Below, one piece after another: positions 33,265 to 42,189 of a DNA stretch of 64,000 bases (its first letter is position 1; each line of letters begins with the position of its first letter). The stretch is from Methyloglobulus sp. (GTDB lineage: Bacteria; Pseudomonadota; Gammaproteobacteria; Methylococcales; Methylomonadaceae). The notes beneath the pieces were generated by a model. The model did not search any database, had not been told where the DNA came from, and was given only the letters and a program-made list of their open reading frames with translations. The stretch covers positions 117,241 to 181,240 of the forward strand of contig JABFQX010000024.1 in NCBI GenBank assembly GCA_013141505.1. Direction: 5' to 3'. The position numbers and the translations under genes are program-made.

Positions 33265-34125
33265 TCAGCAGGTTAATTGCTTTGTATGAACCAATTCCGA
33301 ATACCCCACTTTATAATCGGGATAAATAAAGCGATAGCCCAGCGATTTGATTCTAGTATTCAGGCAGCGTTTGTTCATATCGACTTGCCCGTCAGTGATT
33401 TTAACCGTCGGCGGATTGCATCCCAGTTGCGCCGTCATCCAGGTCATGACTTCCCATAAGGGTGCAGGGTCATCGTCGCTGGCTAGGTAACATTGCTCAA
33501 GGTTAGCGCCTACCAACTGTTGCTGGTATAAAAAAGCCAACACGCCGACGCAATCGCGCTGGTGAATCCTATTGGTGTAATAAGGTGGATGTTGCTGGAT
33601 TGAAGGTGATTGTCGTGCCATTCTAAGTAAGTATTCGCGTCCTGTGCTATAGATGCCGGAAAAGCGGACGATAATATTGTTGGGGTTTAGGGCGATCAAC
33701 TTTTGTTCAGCCGCGATGATTTTACGGCTGGTGTCGTTGCCGCCTAGTGCAGGTGAATCTTCGTCAACCCATTCGCCTTGATTTTGCCCATAAACACTGG
33801 TGGAAGATACAAATAGCCATGTCGCAGGTCGATCCGTTTTTGCCAGTTTGTTAATAAGGTTATTGAGGCCAGTCTCATAAATATCATGGTAACTGCTTTC
33901 GTTGCGGCTATCGGCGGAGACGATAAAAAATACTTGGTCAAAATCGGTGTCCAATGCTTCAAGAGTGACGGATGCCGTAATGTCTGCTTTGACATATTTG
34001 AATTTTTCCTGACTTATAGGCGGCGGATTACGTTTTAGCCCTGTTACGTCATGTCCGGCTTTTGCCAACATGTTGGCCAGTTCATAACCAATCGCGCCAC
34101 AGCCAACGATGAGGATTTTTGCCAT
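33265..34125 (-). CDS. NAD(P)-dependent SDR-family epimerase/oxidoreductase (YeeZ-like)
   Basis: 286 residues. A Rossmann nucleotide-binding start ILIVGCGAIGYELANMLAKAGHDV shows the GxGxxG loop, then residues DQVFFIVSADSRN and SSTSVYGQNQGEWVDEDSP, as in YeeZ-type short-chain dehydrogenases. The catalytic Tyr is likely in SVYGQ. The C-terminal part (YYTNRIHQRDCVGVLAFL) is typical of NAD-dependent epimerases. It is 18 bases downstream of the DUF523/DUF1722 gene on the same strand. Substrate unknown. Confidence 0.85.
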   Translation of the reverse strand: MAKILIVGCGAIGYELANMLAKAGHDVTGLKRNPPPISQEKFKYVKADITASVTLEALDTDFDQVFFIVSADSRNESSYHDIYETGLNNLINKLAKTDRPATWLFVSSTSVYGQNQGEWVDEDSPALGGNDTSRKIIAAEQKLIALNPNNIIVRFSGIYSTGREYLLRMARQSPSIQQHPPYYTNRIHQRDCVGVLAFLYQQQLVGANLEQCYLASDDDPAPLWEVMTWMTAQLGCNPPTVKITDGQVDMNKRCLNTRIKSLGYRFIYPDYKVGYSELVHTKQLTC

Positions 34126-34143
34126 AATTATTATCTTTGATAC

Positions 34144-35097
34144 TCAAATTTCATTGATTAGCCGCAATTCTTGGGGATACGGCGACATGTAATAAGAATC
34201 TTCTATGTAAGGATCGGGATTCTTGCGGAAATGATGTTTCAGCAGCGTTATTGGCACGATCAGCGGTACTTCTCCAAGCCGATAGCGTTCGATCATTTCA
34301 CAGAGTTCGGCCTTGTCGTCGGCAGGCAGTTCTTTTTTCAGGTAACCCTGGATATGTTGTAGCACGTTGACATGCTGTTTGGGGCTGGCCACTTTTTTTA
34401 ATGTAGTCATCAGCTTGATGATATAGGCGTCGGCGAGTTCGTCAATATTGGTTTTAGTGACGGTCGCTAGGAGCTGGCCTAAATCGACATAATTTTCCCG
34501 GCTCATGATAATCAGTTTGTGCCTGGCATGGAACCGGGTTAAACCGCCGGGCGTTAAACCTTCAGCCAACAACTGTTTCCAACGGTAAAGCACATAAACA
34601 CGTTGGATAAAATTTTCCCGCAGTCTTGGATCACCCAAGCGACCTTCTTCCTCAATCGGCAGTAGGGGATTATTGAGCATCATTTCTTTCGCGTAAATAC
34701 CTTGCCCTACTTTTTGGGGTTGATTGTTGGTGTAAACTTTAACGCGTTCCATGCCACAACTGGGCGAATCTTTTTTGAGAATATAGCCACAGAGTTGTGC
34801 ATGTGCCGGTTTTGATTGGCTGGCGTAATCCTGTAATGCCCCTGTTACATCCATCTCTTGATTTTTGATTCCCACCGCCCGGACATGCCTGTTGGTTTTT
34901 ACTAATTGAATCGTCGGTCTGGGAACGCCCATTCCTATGGCAACTTCCGGGCAAAACGGCTGGAAATCGAAATATTTCGCCAATGTTCCGGTAATATAGG
35001 AATTATGTTTGTGACCGCCATCAAAGCGCACCAACTCACCCAGCAGGCAACTGCTGATACCAACTGGAATTTTTTCCATAGCCGTCCAATAATTCAT
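34144..35097 (-). CDS. DUF523-DUF1722 (YbgA) fusion protein
   Basis: Up to 317 residues; the second Met at 35079 (MEKIPVGISSCLLGELV) has a better ribosome-binding site, so about 311 is likely. The N-terminal half is DUF523, with ISSCLLGELVRFDGGHKHN and a conserved CPEVAIGMGVPRP. The C-terminal half is DUF1722 (YbgA), with LTRFHARHKLIIMS, VDLGQLLATVTK and VPLIVPITLLKHHFR. YbgA is known as the neighbour of phrB in E. coli; here phrB lies close by on the other strand. Function of the family is not established; DUF523 has a cysteine-containing site. Confidence 0.92.
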   Translation of the reverse strand: MNYWTAMEKIPVGISSCLLGELVRFDGGHKHNSYITGTLAKYFDFQPFCPEVAIGMGVPRPTIQLVKTNRHVRAVGIKNQEMDVTGALQDYASQSKPAHAQLCGYILKKDSPSCGMERVKVYTNNQPQKVGQGIYAKEMMLNNPLLPIEEEGRLGDPRLRENFIQRVYVLYRWKQLLAEGLTPGGLTRFHARHKLIIMSRENYVDLGQLLATVTKTNIDELADAYIIKLMTTLKKVASPKQHVNVLQHIQGYLKKELPADDKAELCEMIERYRLGEVPLIVPITLLKHHFRKNPDPYIEDSYYMSPYPQELRLINEI

Positions 35098-35315
35098 CGG
35101 TAAAGTAAAGAATCTACCCGTAAATTCGTAAATTACAATAAAGTTAACCCATTTTGGTCGTTTAAAACAGACAAAGGTTTGACCTTGTTGATAATTATGG
35201 CAAATTAGTTTTGCAGTTCGTTTATTTACTCGAAGCGCTAATCAAAATACAAAATACCCGTTATGGGAATAACCGGATTCACTCGCCACAATAACCATCC
35301 AGATACCGCCAGATT

Positions 35316-35756
35316 ATGAAACCAATATTTATTTTTTTAATTTTAATGATAATTGCCATGTCAAGCCAAGCCGAAACAATCTCGAAAAAGAAATTGCCAC
35401 CGTGCAAAGATACGCCTAATTGTGTCTCCAGTCAGGCGACGGATAAACTGCATTACATCCCGCCATTTAAAGTTTCCGGCGATTCTGCGCTAGCTTGGCA
35501 AGAGTTAAGAAAAGTCATTCAAGGCTATGACCGTATGACCATTACCCATGAGACCGAAGATACTTTACATGCGGAAGCTATTAGTTTGGTGTTGCATTTT
35601 GTTGATGATGTCGATGCGATTCTCGATGCAAAAGCAGGGTTGATTCACATCCGTTCTGCGTCGCGCGTGGGTCATAGCGATTTTGGCGTTAACCGGAAAC
35701 GCGTGGAAACATTCAGGACGCAGTTGCGGAAAGTGCATGTGTTGGTGACGGAATAG
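35316..35756 (+). CDS. DUF1499-family exported protein
   Basis: 146 residues with a signal peptide (PIFIFLILMIIAMSSQAETI). The mature part PCKDTPNCVSSQATDKLHYIPP, YDRMTITHETEDTLHAEAIS, FVDDVDAILDAKAGLIHIRSAS and GVNRKRVETFRTQL follows the DUF1499 pattern. Two conserved cysteines lie near the N-terminus of the mature domain (C29 and C35 region). It is probably periplasmic. It starts upstream of phrB on the same strand with 33 bases between, so it may share that transcript. No function known for the family. Confidence 0.9.
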   Translation: MKPIFIFLILMIIAMSSQAETISKKKLPPCKDTPNCVSSQATDKLHYIPPFKVSGDSALAWQELRKVIQGYDRMTITHETEDTLHAEAISLVLHFVDDVDAILDAKAGLIHIRSASRVGHSDFGVNRKRVETFRTQLRKVHVLVTE

Positions 35757-35789
35757 CGGCGATAGTATTCGTTTAGTACAGTAAACTTT

Positions 35790-37193
35790 ATGCCTGTGAG
35801 CCGATACACACGTTCATTATTTATCTTCCGGCGCGATCTTCGCATTCATGATAATTCCGGGCTGAATCAAGCCCTCAGTACATCAGGTTCTGTACTGCCG
35901 TGTTTTATCTTTGATCCTAGGCAAATAGACCGCCACCCTTACCAAAGCCAGCCAGCCCTGGCGTTTATGCTGGAATCTATTGCCGAGCTGCAACAGGCAT
36001 TTTTAAGCGCTGGTTCCAGGCTTGCGCTTTACCATACATTGCCTGTCGATGTAGTTAAGGCAGCTGTTCAGCAGCACCAGATTGAAGCTGTGTTTGTTAA
36101 TCGCGATTACACGCCGTTTAGCCAAAAACGGGATGCTGAATTAGCGCAAGTTTGTCATGATTTCAACATTGACTTCCACGGCGTGCCTGATTATTTATTG
36201 ACTGAGCCGGAACAGGCGCTTAAGGGCGATCATTCGCCGTATAAAGTGTTTACAGCTTTCTATAACAATGCCCGACAATTGCCTGTTGCTTTACCTAATG
36301 CGTTAACGCAGGCCAATTTCATTAATTCTGGTCACGTATCTACAGTTGATCTGGATGAATTTGTGGCAACGGTTGCGCCATACACTAAAGTAAAGGCTCA
36401 TAGTATTCCCGGAGGCCGTAACCAGGCGCTCGCCATACTTGGACAACTGCATGAGCAAGCTGATTATCAGTCGGTGCGTGATTATCCCTGTCTGGATGCG
36501 ACCAGCCATTTGTCAGCGCATTTAAAGTTCGGTAGCTGCTCGGTACGGGAAGCCTATTTCGCTATTGTTCAGGCATTGGGTGCCGAACATCCACTGCTCA
36601 GGCAATTATATTGGCGTGATTTTTTCACCCATATCGCATTTCATTACCCGCACGTGTTCGGCAAGTCCTTCAATAGCCAGTACGATAATGTGGTGTGGGA
36701 CAACAACCTCGAGATTTTTCAACGTTGGGCAGAAGGCACAACCGGTTTTCCGATTGTCGATGCAGGGATGCGGGAACTGAACGCCAGCGGTTTTATGCAC
36801 AATCGGGTCAGGATGATTGTGGCATCATTCCTGGTGAAAGATTTGCATATCAGTTGGCGTTGGGGCGAGCGTTATTTTGCCCAACATCTGGTTGATTATG
36901 ATCCCGCCGTCAATAACGGTAACTGGCAATGGGCGGCTTCAACGGGCTGTGATGCCCAGCCGTATTTCAGGATTTTTAATCCGTGGCTGCAACAACAAAA
37001 ATTTGATGCTGATTGCTTATATATCAAACACTGGCTACCCGAGCTTGCTGGCATACCCGCGAAAACACTGCATCAATGGGCAAGTCGGCATTCAGGTAAT
37101 GCGTATCCTGCGCCGATGGTCGAACATGGGCTCGAAAGTAATCTTGCTAAACAGCGTTACAAAAGCTGTAGTTTTTTCACGCCGACTGAATGA
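35790..37193 (+). CDS. phrB: deoxyribodipyrimidine photolyase
   Basis: 467 residues. The N-terminal antenna domain starts LFIFRRDLRIHDNSGL; the C-terminal FAD-binding domain has GFPIVDAGMRELNASGFMHN, RMIVASFLVKDLHISWRWGE, YDPAVNNGNWQWAASTGCDAQPY and FRIFNPWLQQQKFD. The conserved tryptophans of the electron path are present (WRWGE, NWQWA). Class I CPD photolyase: it splits cyclobutane pyrimidine dimers with blue light. Length matches. Close to the YbgA-type gene, as in E. coli. Confidence 0.96.
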   Translation: MPVSRYTRSLFIFRRDLRIHDNSGLNQALSTSGSVLPCFIFDPRQIDRHPYQSQPALAFMLESIAELQQAFLSAGSRLALYHTLPVDVVKAAVQQHQIEAVFVNRDYTPFSQKRDAELAQVCHDFNIDFHGVPDYLLTEPEQALKGDHSPYKVFTAFYNNARQLPVALPNALTQANFINSGHVSTVDLDEFVATVAPYTKVKAHSIPGGRNQALAILGQLHEQADYQSVRDYPCLDATSHLSAHLKFGSCSVREAYFAIVQALGAEHPLLRQLYWRDFFTHIAFHYPHVFGKSFNSQYDNVVWDNNLEIFQRWAEGTTGFPIVDAGMRELNASGFMHNRVRMIVASFLVKDLHISWRWGERYFAQHLVDYDPAVNNGNWQWAASTGCDAQPYFRIFNPWLQQQKFDADCLYIKHWLPELAGIPAKTLHQWASRHSGNAYPAPMVEHGLESNLAKQRYKSCSFFTPTE

Positions 37194-37313
37194 AACATCA
37201 ACCCAGTGAACGTCAAGCAACGGCGATGACACAAATATCTATTGTGTTGCAGGCAAGGCATGGACACAGCAATAAGTAGGCTAAGTATTGTTCATATATT
37301 GTACAAATATAAC

Positions 37314-37520
37314 TTGACAATGTAGTGTTCTGGCAGTAAGTTATCAACAAGGGTTTTGTTCTATCTGTTGGTTATTCAGACGCTATTTTTGTTGATTAAG
37401 TTTCAATCACTAGGTCAGGATGAATTAAATTTGATGGGATAAAAAGACTTGTAACAGTCCTTGTCCTAATGTCCTCCTCTATAGCCCTTCCACACCACGT
37501 GTGTGGAAGGTGCTTTTTTT
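37314..37520 (+). ncRNA. candidate small or leader RNA with terminator-like hairpin
   Basis: TTGACA (37314-37319), a 17-base spacer and TAAGTT suggest a promoter with start near 37349. About 140 bases later come a perfect 10-bp stem (CCTTCCACAC, 37486-37495, with GTGTGGAAGG, 37501-37510) and a run of seven T (37514-37520), the shape of an intrinsic terminator. The 3' arm contains GGAAGG, the ribosome-binding sequence of the gene starting at 37521. The transcript could be a free small RNA or a regulatory leader. C-rich segments (TGTCCTCCTC) are also present. Confidence 0.5.
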
Positions 37521-37967
37521 ATGGCAATACTGATGACAGTTAACAACTCTAACAGCATGAAAGTAATAAAATTTTTTGCCGATGCCAATTATTATATTTC
37601 GGTACTTGTATTGGTATATGGTGGGATCACTGCTATCACAGAAAATCACAGCATTTTTGAATTCAATGAAGACTTGTTTGGTGCGATACACAATAATTTG
37701 CGTATCGCTCTGCTTTATATGGGGATGACAGAAGTGGTGCTTTGCTTGTTTTGTTTAGTGACCAAGCAACCTAAAATCATGGCTTTTGTTGGATATTTTT
37801 TACTGATGATGATGGGATCTGTTACGTTTTACGGTCAAGTCAACAGTGTGTCTATTGATAATAATATCGTATGGTTTTTTCTATATACGGGCGTTTCACA
37901 TATTTTGTTCGGGTTGTTATCGGGTTCGCAACAGCTTGTTGACAACAACTATTCTTCAAAAACGTAA
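37521..37967 (+). CDS. hypothetical four-helix membrane protein
   Basis: 148 residues from the ATG at 37521 (MAILMTVNNSNS); a later ATG at 37557 (MKVIKFFADANYY) is also possible. Four membrane helices: NYYISVLVLVYGGITAITEN, LRIALLYMGMTEVVLCLFCL, IMAFVGYFLLMMMGSVTFYG and IVWFFLYTGVSHILFGLLSG. No recognised motif. It begins directly after the terminator-like hairpin, whose 3' arm would be the ribosome-binding site, so its translation or transcription is likely controlled by that leader. Confidence 0.7.
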   Translation: MAILMTVNNSNSMKVIKFFADANYYISVLVLVYGGITAITENHSIFEFNEDLFGAIHNNLRIALLYMGMTEVVLCLFCLVTKQPKIMAFVGYFLLMMMGSVTFYGQVNSVSIDNNIVWFFLYTGVSHILFGLLSGSQQLVDNNYSSKT

Positions 37968-38038
37968 GCCAGGGCAATACGAATGGGTAGTGCCAGGGCG
38001 GCGCATCACATATTAAGTTTTCCAGCAAGCAGAGGGGG

Positions 38039-38148
38039 TTAAATCTGTGTTTTTTGATCAACTACATCTTCATAACGGTGATCTGCATGTATTTCGGAGT
38101 GACAAACCTAGGTTTGTCACTCCGCCTTATATCAAGTCACAGATTTAA
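38039..38148. repeat. MITE-like nested inverted repeat, copy 1
   Basis: The outer arms TTAAATCTGTG (38039-38049) and CACAGATTTAA (38138-38148) enclose a perfect 30-bp palindrome at 38095-38124, with arms CGGAGTGACAAACC and its complement. It lies between the membrane-protein gene and ntrC. A second, inverted copy lies on the other side of ntrB. Confidence 0.75.
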
Positions 38149-38183
38149 TTCACTACCCCAGCAATCAATGCCTATAGGCAGTA

Positions 38184-39623
38184 TTAATGCTCGATATTGA
38201 GCTCTTTAACTTTGCGGGTCAAGGTATTGCGGCCATAGCCTAATAGCAGCGCGGCTTCGTGTCGTCGTCCCCGGGTAAAATCTAAAGCGGCTTTTATTAA
38301 AATACTTTCCACGATAGGGATGGTTTGTTTGGCGACATCGCTATGGCTCGATGCACCGGACTGTGCGCGTTTTATCAATTGCTGATCGATCCAGTTTCTT
38401 AATGAGGTTTCCCAGTCGGTTGCCGATGGTCGTTCTGGATCATCGGAGCTATTGAGCAATTCTGGGGGTAAATCATCAAGCTGAATCTCCCGACCAGAAG
38501 CCATGACGGTCAGCCAGCGGCAACTGTTTTCAAGTTGCCTGACGTTTCCAGGCCACTCTAGGGTACTTAAAAATGCTTCCGCTTCGGGTGTCAGTAATTT
38601 GACCTCCGTATTAAGTTCTTGTGCAGCTTGGGTCAAAAAATGCCTTAACAGCAAAGGAATATCCTGTTTGCGCTCCTTCAATGCCGGAATGTGAATACGG
38701 ATAACGTTCAGCCGATGAAACAAATCTTCCCGAAACCGACCTTGCTCCACCAGCACTTCAAGGTGTTGATGGGTGGCGGCAATAATACGCACGTCCACCT
38801 TGACTGCGGAATGCCCACCGACAGGATAAAACTCGCCATCAGAAAGTACCCTTAGTAATCGTGTTTGCAGCTCTGCGGGCATGTCGCCGATTTCATCCAA
38901 AAATAGAGTGCCGCCGTTGGCTTGTTCAAAACGTCCAGACCGACGGGCTTGTGCGCCAGTGAAAGACCCTTTCTCGTGGCCGAACAGTTCGGATTCCATC
39001 AAATCCTTTGGGATGGCAGCCATATTCAACGCGATGAACGGTTTTAGCGCCCTAGGGCTGTGCCTGTGCAAGGCCTTCGCCACCAGCTCTTTGCCGGTAC
39101 CGGATTCGCCGTTGATCAGTACAGTAATATGTGATCTTGCTAGCCTACCAATGGCGCGGAAAACTTCTTGCATGGCAGGTGCAGCACCGATAATTTCGGG
39201 GGTGGCGGCAAGAAGTGCTGCCGGTTCCTTTTGCTCATCTGCCCTGTGTCGTCGGCCATGTTGAACGGCGCGGTGGGCAAGGTCGACAACTTCTTTTATG
39301 TCGAACGGTTTGGGCAAGTATTCAAATGCGCCGCCATGAAATGCCGAAACCGCGCTTTCCAGGTCGGAATGCGCGGTCATGACGATGGCGGGCAAATCAG
39401 GGTGACTTTTCTGGAGTTTGTCCAAAAGTTGTAGGCCGTCCATTCCGGGCATACGAATATCGGTAATCAAAGCATCGGGTGTGTCCGATTCCAAGGCGCT
39501 CAGCAGTTCATTGGCGGCAGCAAAACTTCGGGTGGTGATGTCGGCTTTTTGCAGTGCTTTTTCAACGACCCAGCGAATTGACTTGTCGTCATCAATAATC
39601 CACACCGTTTCGGGTTTGCTCAT
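38184..39623 (-). CDS. ntrC: nitrogen regulation response regulator NtrC
   Basis: 479 residues, with three domains: a receiver with the phosphorylated Asp55 (ALITDIRMPGMDGL), the sigma-54-interacting AAA+ domain (GESGTGKELVAKALH, GSFTGAQARRSGRF, FLDEIGDMPAELQTRLLRVL), and a C-terminal helix-turn-helix (FTRGRRHEAALLLGYGRN). The loop that contacts sigma-54 reads GSFTGA, a conservative change from GAFTGA. When phosphorylated under low nitrogen it activates sigma-54 promoters. It is cotranscribed with ntrB. NtrC-like sites in this window lie near glnA, the porin, ntrB and glnK. Confidence 0.97.
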   Translation of the reverse strand: MSKPETVWIIDDDKSIRWVVEKALQKADITTRSFAAANELLSALESDTPDALITDIRMPGMDGLQLLDKLQKSHPDLPAIVMTAHSDLESAVSAFHGGAFEYLPKPFDIKEVVDLAHRAVQHGRRHRADEQKEPAALLAATPEIIGAAPAMQEVFRAIGRLARSHITVLINGESGTGKELVAKALHRHSPRALKPFIALNMAAIPKDLMESELFGHEKGSFTGAQARRSGRFEQANGGTLFLDEIGDMPAELQTRLLRVLSDGEFYPVGGHSAVKVDVRIIAATHQHLEVLVEQGRFREDLFHRLNVIRIHIPALKERKQDIPLLLRHFLTQAAQELNTEVKLLTPEAEAFLSTLEWPGNVRQLENSCRWLTVMASGREIQLDDLPPELLNSSDDPERPSATDWETSLRNWIDQQLIKRAQSGASSHSDVAKQTIPIVESILIKAALDFTRGRRHEAALLLGYGRNTLTRKVKELNIEH

Positions 39624-39640
39624 GAGTTATCTCCTAACGC

Positions 39641-40675
39641 TTAGATAGGTAAAATGATTGAAAACACGGTATTGCCGGGATCGCTGTGACATTCGATTAA
39701 GCCATTGTGCTGATTAATCAGGGATTGGGCGATAGATAAGCCAAGGCCAGTGCCTTCGGCTCGGCCTGTTATCATTGGGTAAAATATCCGCTCCATAATA
39801 TCGGGATCAATACCTGAGCCGTTGTCGATAATATCAATTTTTACCGCCAGCTTATGGTGTTGGCGACCCAGTGTCTGGTTACGTTGGATGCGGGTTTTTA
39901 GAATAATCTTGCCTTTACCTTCAATGGCTTGGACGGCATTTCTGACGATATTCAAAACTGCTTGTATCAATAGATCCCGATCTGCCCGGATGTCAGGAAT
40001 ACTCGGGTCATAATCACAAGTAATGCTCAGATTGCCTGTCGCTTCGGCTTCTACCAGTTGCCTGACTCGCTCAAGCACCTCATGGACATTGATGACCTTG
40101 AAGTCGGGTGGTTTATTCGGTCCCAGCAACTTATCCATCAAACCCTGTAAACGATCTGATTCGGCAATAATAATCTGGGTATATTCCTTAAGGTCAGCAT
40201 CAACCAGTTCAAGATTAAGTAGCTGTGCTGCGCCGCGTAAGCCACCCAAAGGGTTTTTTATCTCATGGGCCAATCCGCGCACCAACAAGCGGGCGGTATT
40301 TTGCTGGTTTAGCTGTTGTTCTTCCTTGGAGATGCGTAAATGGTTGTCGACCCGCTGCATTTCAAGCAAAATTTCGTTAACGCAGTCATCAAGGAGAAGA
40401 GGCGTTGCACTCAGGTTGACGGTAAAACTTTGCCCCATGCGATCCAGGACGAGTTCGCGGTCAACTAAAGGTTCCGCCATACTCAAGCATTGGTGTAAGT
40501 TGTGTAACAGTGCTGGGTCAGAATATTTGAATAACTCAATGGCATTCACGCCAATCAGGTGACGGGCGCTATCCGCAAGCAGGATTTCGCCAGCCGTATT
40601 CACATACATGAGCGTTAAGTCGCTGCTAAAGAGTAGGGTCGCAGTATTTAGGTTATCGAGTATGCGTTTGAACAT
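39641..40675 (-). CDS. ntrB: nitrogen regulation sensor kinase NtrB
   Basis: 344 residues without membrane segments. An N-terminal PAS domain (MFKRILDNLNTATLLFSSDL) is followed by the phosphoacceptor His137 in RGLAHEIKNPLGGLRGAAQLL and the ATP-binding domain (VLNIVRNAVQAIEGK, IDIIDNGSGI, IFYPMITGRAEGTGLGLSIAQSLI). It phosphorylates NtrC when P-II is uridylylated and removes the phosphate when P-II binds. It lies 17 bases upstream of ntrC, on the same strand. Confidence 0.97.
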   Translation of the reverse strand: MFKRILDNLNTATLLFSSDLTLMYVNTAGEILLADSARHLIGVNAIELFKYSDPALLHNLHQCLSMAEPLVDRELVLDRMGQSFTVNLSATPLLLDDCVNEILLEMQRVDNHLRISKEEQQLNQQNTARLLVRGLAHEIKNPLGGLRGAAQLLNLELVDADLKEYTQIIIAESDRLQGLMDKLLGPNKPPDFKVINVHEVLERVRQLVEAEATGNLSITCDYDPSIPDIRADRDLLIQAVLNIVRNAVQAIEGKGKIILKTRIQRNQTLGRQHHKLAVKIDIIDNGSGIDPDIMERIFYPMITGRAEGTGLGLSIAQSLINQHNGLIECHSDPGNTVFSIILPI

Positions 40676-40926
40676 GGTTTTGGTGATGAAAATGCGAACA
40701 TCGTACTGAATCCAATGCTTTGGTTTAAAAAATAAAGCAGTATTCAGGCCATATTTTAGTGCTGACTTGGTTTAGAAAAAAATAAAATCAAATAACATTT
40801 TGATTAATATAGAATAATAGTTGAAAAATAAAATTGTTTGTGCAATCCTGATTCCCTGCAATTAAGCGAAATAACTCGCTTTTTAAGGCTAACTGCAAAT
40901 GTGGGTAGATGGTTAAAATCAATATA

Positions 40927-40943
40927 TGCACCATTATAGTGCA
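40927..40943. promoter_or_regulatory. NtrC-like binding site upstream of ntrB
   Basis: TGCACCATTATAGTGCA matches the dyad consensus TGCACC-N5-GGTGCA with one mismatch. It is about 260 bases before the ntrB start, so it may serve autogenous control. No matching sigma-54 core was pinned down here. Confidence 0.6.
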
Positions 40944-41008
40944 ATTAGTGGGGCGGGACGTATAAATCAGGTAAGGACTTATCGATTACAGCAATTTTTT
41001 GTAGCAGG

Positions 41009-41080
41009 TTAAATCGGTAACTTGATATAGGGTGGAGTGACAAACCTTTTATGCCCCCAGAGGGTAAGGTTTGTCACTCT
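41009..41080. repeat. MITE-like nested inverted repeat, copy 2 (inverted)
   Basis: GGAGTGACAAACC (41034-41046) and GGTTTGTCACTC (41068-41079) face each other as in copy 1. The left part, including TTAAATC and ACTTGATATAGGGTGGAG, matches the reverse complement of the right end of copy 1, so the two copies flank ntrBC in opposite orientation. The far right end is diverged. Confidence 0.7.
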
Positions 41081-41245
41081 AAATTACACGCAACTCACAG
41101 GCACTCGTACCCACAAGGGCATAAATGACCTTTAGGTTATGAAGCTGACAAGTTCATTAAAAAATACGGGTTTAACTCACACCCAATTTTGTTTAGATAA
41201 GTAAATAATGAGATGTGCGTTAAAAGTGATATATGCCCGACATCT

Positions 41246-41491
41246 TTACTCAGCAATATCGGTTAGCTGCGTAAGTAAGCGTTTTAATTCTTCACCCTGC
41301 GAGTTATCGGGTATAGCCAGCCCAGCGCGTTGGTACCAGTAACGCGCATTAGATAAATCGCCTTCGATGCGGTGCAAATAACCGTGAATCTGGCAGGATA
41401 AAGGATCGGAATAGTCTTGCACTAAGCGATGTGCGGCATTCCATTCGCCATTTTGGATAAGTTGTAAGGCTTGTTGATGAGTTTTGTTCAT
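41246..41491 (-). CDS. small hypothetical protein with TPR-like helices
   Basis: 81 residues from the ATG at 41491; an extension from a TTG six codons earlier is less likely. MNKTHQQALQLIQNGEWNAA, HGYLHRIEGDLSNARYWYQR and NSQGEELKRLLTQL form helix pairs like a tetratricopeptide or Sel1-like repeat. It is cytoplasmic and could be a protein-interaction adapter. It is the only gene on its strand here, with its promoter in the preceding intergenic space. Role unknown. Confidence 0.72.
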   Translation of the reverse strand: MNKTHQQALQLIQNGEWNAAHRLVQDYSDPLSCQIHGYLHRIEGDLSNARYWYQRAGLAIPDNSQGEELKRLLTQLTDIAE

Positions 41492-41622
41492 AAATAGAAC
41501 ACGGGGCAATATGTCTGTTTAGCGTAATCTTACTGAAGATACAAAATGGCCAAAGTAAACGTAAGAAACGGGGTTGTTGAAACCCCGTTTCTCTTTTGGG
41601 AAGATTTTTTGGTATCGCTTGA

Positions 41623-41940
41623 TTAATAACAGGATGCCGCGAAAATATTGGCATGACCTTCCGGCAAAGTATTACTCCAAGCAACCGTACAGGTTTTTTT
41701 AAGTTCATAGCCTTCGCGCAATAAAGTCGCTAGTTGATTTCTCAGCGGGTTGTTATTGTAGATACAAGCCCACCCTGTCCCAGGCAGAACAGTGGTCATC
41801 CTTATGCAAGCATCCCTGCCCACAGAATCGCTGTTTAAATGATATTCGTTGATTACGCCCCTCTTTTCAAAAGCATGTGCCGTGCTTGCAAATAGAGCGG
41901 ATAGTGCTAGGGTAATAATGACCTTCGATTGTGGTTTCAT
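41623..41940 (-). CDS. small exported hypothetical protein
   Basis: 105 residues starting at the ATG at 41940, seven bases after GGAGAA. Signal peptide: MKPQSKVIITLALSALFAS, cleavage after AHA. The mature part has four cysteines (DACIRM, WACIYN, KTCTVA, ASCY) and an Asn/Thr-rich composition, suggesting a disulphide-stabilised periplasmic protein. No family recognised. It is followed by the small TPR-like gene on the same strand. Confidence 0.7.
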   Translation of the reverse strand: MKPQSKVIITLALSALFASTAHAFEKRGVINEYHLNSDSVGRDACIRMTTVLPGTGWACIYNNNPLRNQLATLLREGYELKKTCTVAWSNTLPEGHANIFAASCY

Positions 41941-42136
41941 TTTGATTTCTCCAAATTGAAGTGATAATTTAAATAATGATAGAAACGTCATAAATATTTC
42001 CGTTGACGCGATACTGATTATCAATCAATCAATCAATCAAGGTAATATTACCTATGAAATCTGTGAAATATTACCTTGTAAATTGTTGAAAAATGAGGTC
42101 AGGCGCAAATTTACGTGGCCTTAAAAAAGCAAAAAT

Positions 42137-42160
42137 CCCGTCAACCTTAAGGTTGACGGG
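42137..42160 (-). terminator. glnA terminator hairpin
   Basis: CCCGTCAACCTTAAGGTTGACGGG is a perfect palindrome. On the minus strand it is followed by ATTTTTGCTTTTTT, the T tract of an intrinsic terminator 30 bases after the glnA stop. It therefore ends the glnA transcript. Confidence 0.9.
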
Positions 42161-42189
42161 GTTTTAAGGGTTTAGAACTCGCTTGGTGA

